A DNA stretch of 64,000 nt from Limibacillus sp. (GTDB taxonomy: Bacteria; Pseudomonadota; Alphaproteobacteria; Kiloniellales; CECT-8803): the NCBI GenBank assembly GCA_037379885.1, contig JARRJC010000001.1, positions 62,001 through 126,000 of the forward strand, written 5' to 3'. Position numbers and translations under genes: made by a program. Of the stretch, positions 63,138 through 64,000 are shown in pieces. Each line of letters begins with the position of its first letter. Positions within the stretch are counted from its first letter, which is position 1. The notes under the pieces were generated by a model that saw nothing but the letters and a program-made list of their open reading frames with translations, was not told the origin of the DNA and ran no database searches.

Positions 63138-63734
63138 CTAAGAAGGTCTGTCCACGGCGATCTCAAGGTTCCGCAAGAGACCGTCGCGCAGCCCATAGAT
63201 CAGCCCATGAATCACGACATTCTTACCCGATTCCCAGGCCTTCAGAACGATGGGCGAATGGGCGAGGTTGTGGACCTGCCGTTGCACGTTCAGTTCGCAA
63301 AGCCGGTCGAGGCGCGCCTGTTCGCTCTCAATGCCGTCGAGCTCTTCGTGGTGATCGGCGATTGTGTCCTGAAGCGGGCCCAGCCAGTGCTCCGATATAC
63401 CGGTCGCCGAGTGGGTCATGGCGGCGCGCACGCCTGAGCAGCCATAGTGGCCGCACAGCACGACCTTCGAGATGTTCAGCTCGTTGATCGCGAAGTGCAG
63501 CACCGCCGAGCAGTTCAGATCGACCGTATGGACGAGGTTGGCGATGTTGCGATGAACGAAGACCTCGCCGGGGTCGAGCCCGACAATCTCGTTGGCTGGA
63601 ACGCGGCTGTCGGAACAGCCGATCCAGAGGTATTCCGGGTGCTGCTGATGGCTCAAACGCTCAAAGAACGTCGGGTCCCGTTCGGAAACGCGGGACGACC
63701 ATATCTTATTGTTTTCCAGTAGCTTTTTTACCAT
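63138..63734 (-). CDS. beta-class carbonic anhydrase
   Basis: A 198-residue beta-carbonic anhydrase. Zinc ligands are Cys40 and Asp42-Arg44 in GCSDSRVPAN, His96 and Cys99 in CGHYGCSG, so the active site is intact and of the clade with a CSDSR loop. It interconverts CO2 and bicarbonate in the cytoplasm. It is 13 kb from the dabB-dabA genes; together they suggest bicarbonate supply to carboxylases. It converges with the GlxA-type gene, with stops 3 nt apart. Confidence 0.94.
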   Translation of the reverse strand: MVKKLLENNKIWSSRVSERDPTFFERLSHQQHPEYLWIGCSDSRVPANEIVGLDPGEVFVHRNIANLVHTVDLNCSAVLHFAINELNISKVVLCGHYGCSGVRAAMTHSATGISEHWLGPLQDTIADHHEELDGIESEQARLDRLCELNVQRQVHNLAHSPIVLKAWESGKNVVIHGLIYGLRDGLLRNLEIAVDRPS

Positions 63735-63905
63735 CGCGCCGCGCTTGCCCCCTATTCAGTTACCCGGTCGAGGTTTCCGAAAGCTAAGGCAAGCCGGCGT
63801 TCAGAGCAATATTGCCGGGCGTAAAGGCTTCTTTAGGAGCTTCTGGCTATTCTCCCTTGAAACAAGGGCAATCAAACGCAGCACGTGGGTTGAGAGAAGA
63901 GCAGC

Positions 63906-64000
63906 ATGAGCCTTAAGCGCAATCCCTTTGCCTTGATCATGGGCGCCGCCGTCAGCGCCTGCGGCGGTATCGTCGTCCATTCCCTGGCCGGTCTCGCCAT
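63906..64000 (+). CDS. membrane protein N-terminus, probable DMT/EamA transporter (cut by window end)
   Basis: The ATG at 63906, with AGAAGAGC upstream, opens a frame that runs to the window edge: 31 residues, starting MSLKRNPFALIMGAAVSACG and continuing as a hydrophobic helix (GIVVHSLAGLA). A short basic start followed by this glycine-containing helix is like the first helix of EamA (drug/metabolite) transporters, but too little is visible for a firm call. It is divergent from the carbonic anhydrase gene across 171 nt. Confidence 0.45.
   Translation, partial: MSLKRNPFALIMGAAVSACGGIVVHSLAGLA

Overview
The window is GC-rich, densely coded chromosomal DNA from an alphaproteobacterium. Markers of that class are a DUF4170 protein, a VtlR/LsrB-type LysR regulator, a CC0125/CC1285-type lipoprotein and a lipid A gene chain (waaA, lpxK, lpxL-like). 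A free-living, probably marine or saline member of the Rhodospirillales sensu lato fits best, judging by the carnitine/betaine catabolism and inorganic-carbon genes; this placement is inference. I saw no rRNA, tRNA, CRISPR array, insertion sequence or prophage.

Layout. 1-8.1 kb: end of an M16 protease gene, a GNAT acetyltransferase, small conserved genes, the membrane-quality pair qmcA/nfeD, ubiD, pmbA and a lipid kinase. 8.3-16.1 kb: an envelope block (LpxH-like phosphoesterase, glycosyltransferase, MsbA-like ABC exporter, DUF374 acyltransferase, waaA, lpxK, lpxL-like) in which the last four genes overlap by 4 nt or follow within a few bases. 16.2-28.4 kb: acetoacetate-CoA ligase, the ATP-grasp/alpha-E/transglutaminase operon, an HpcH-type lyase, a TetR-peroxiredoxin unit with a clear palindromic operator, a thioesterase, an amidase, and metY behind a structured leader.

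28.4-30.7 kb holds the most interesting non-coding locus: a VtlR/LsrB homologue, two T-N11-A LysR-type dyads, a highly structured putative sRNA of about 200 nt ending in an intrinsic terminator, and two tandem paralogous small genes of unknown function. 30.7-41.5 kb: a lipoprotein, a pentapeptide protein paired with msrP (no msrQ), an EF-G-like GTPase, an M23 peptidase with xseA, purD, a NUDIX protein, a transporter and a free-standing ACT protein. 41.7-51 kb: an ArsR protein with the cysteine pair of SqrR/BigR persulfide sensors, a multicopper oxidase, an NCS2 permease, and a LysR-dabB-dabA-cysD unit for inorganic carbon uptake that carries an orphan CysD-like gene. 51-55 kb: mscL with a zinc ribbon and a group of small secreted or stress-type proteins, including a Met/His-rich one and a Cys-rich one.

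55.1-63.1 kb: a six-gene operon (BKACE enzyme, carnitine dehydrogenase, acyl-CoA dehydrogenase, ADP-forming CoA ligase, CaiD-like hydratase, quinone oxidoreductase) divergent from a GlxA/CdhR-type regulator. Together the genes could take gamma-butyrobetaine or crotonobetaine through carnitine to betainyl-CoA and acetoacetate; the acetoacetate-CoA ligase at 16.2 kb could use the latter. A beta-carbonic anhydrase and the first codons of a membrane protein end the window.
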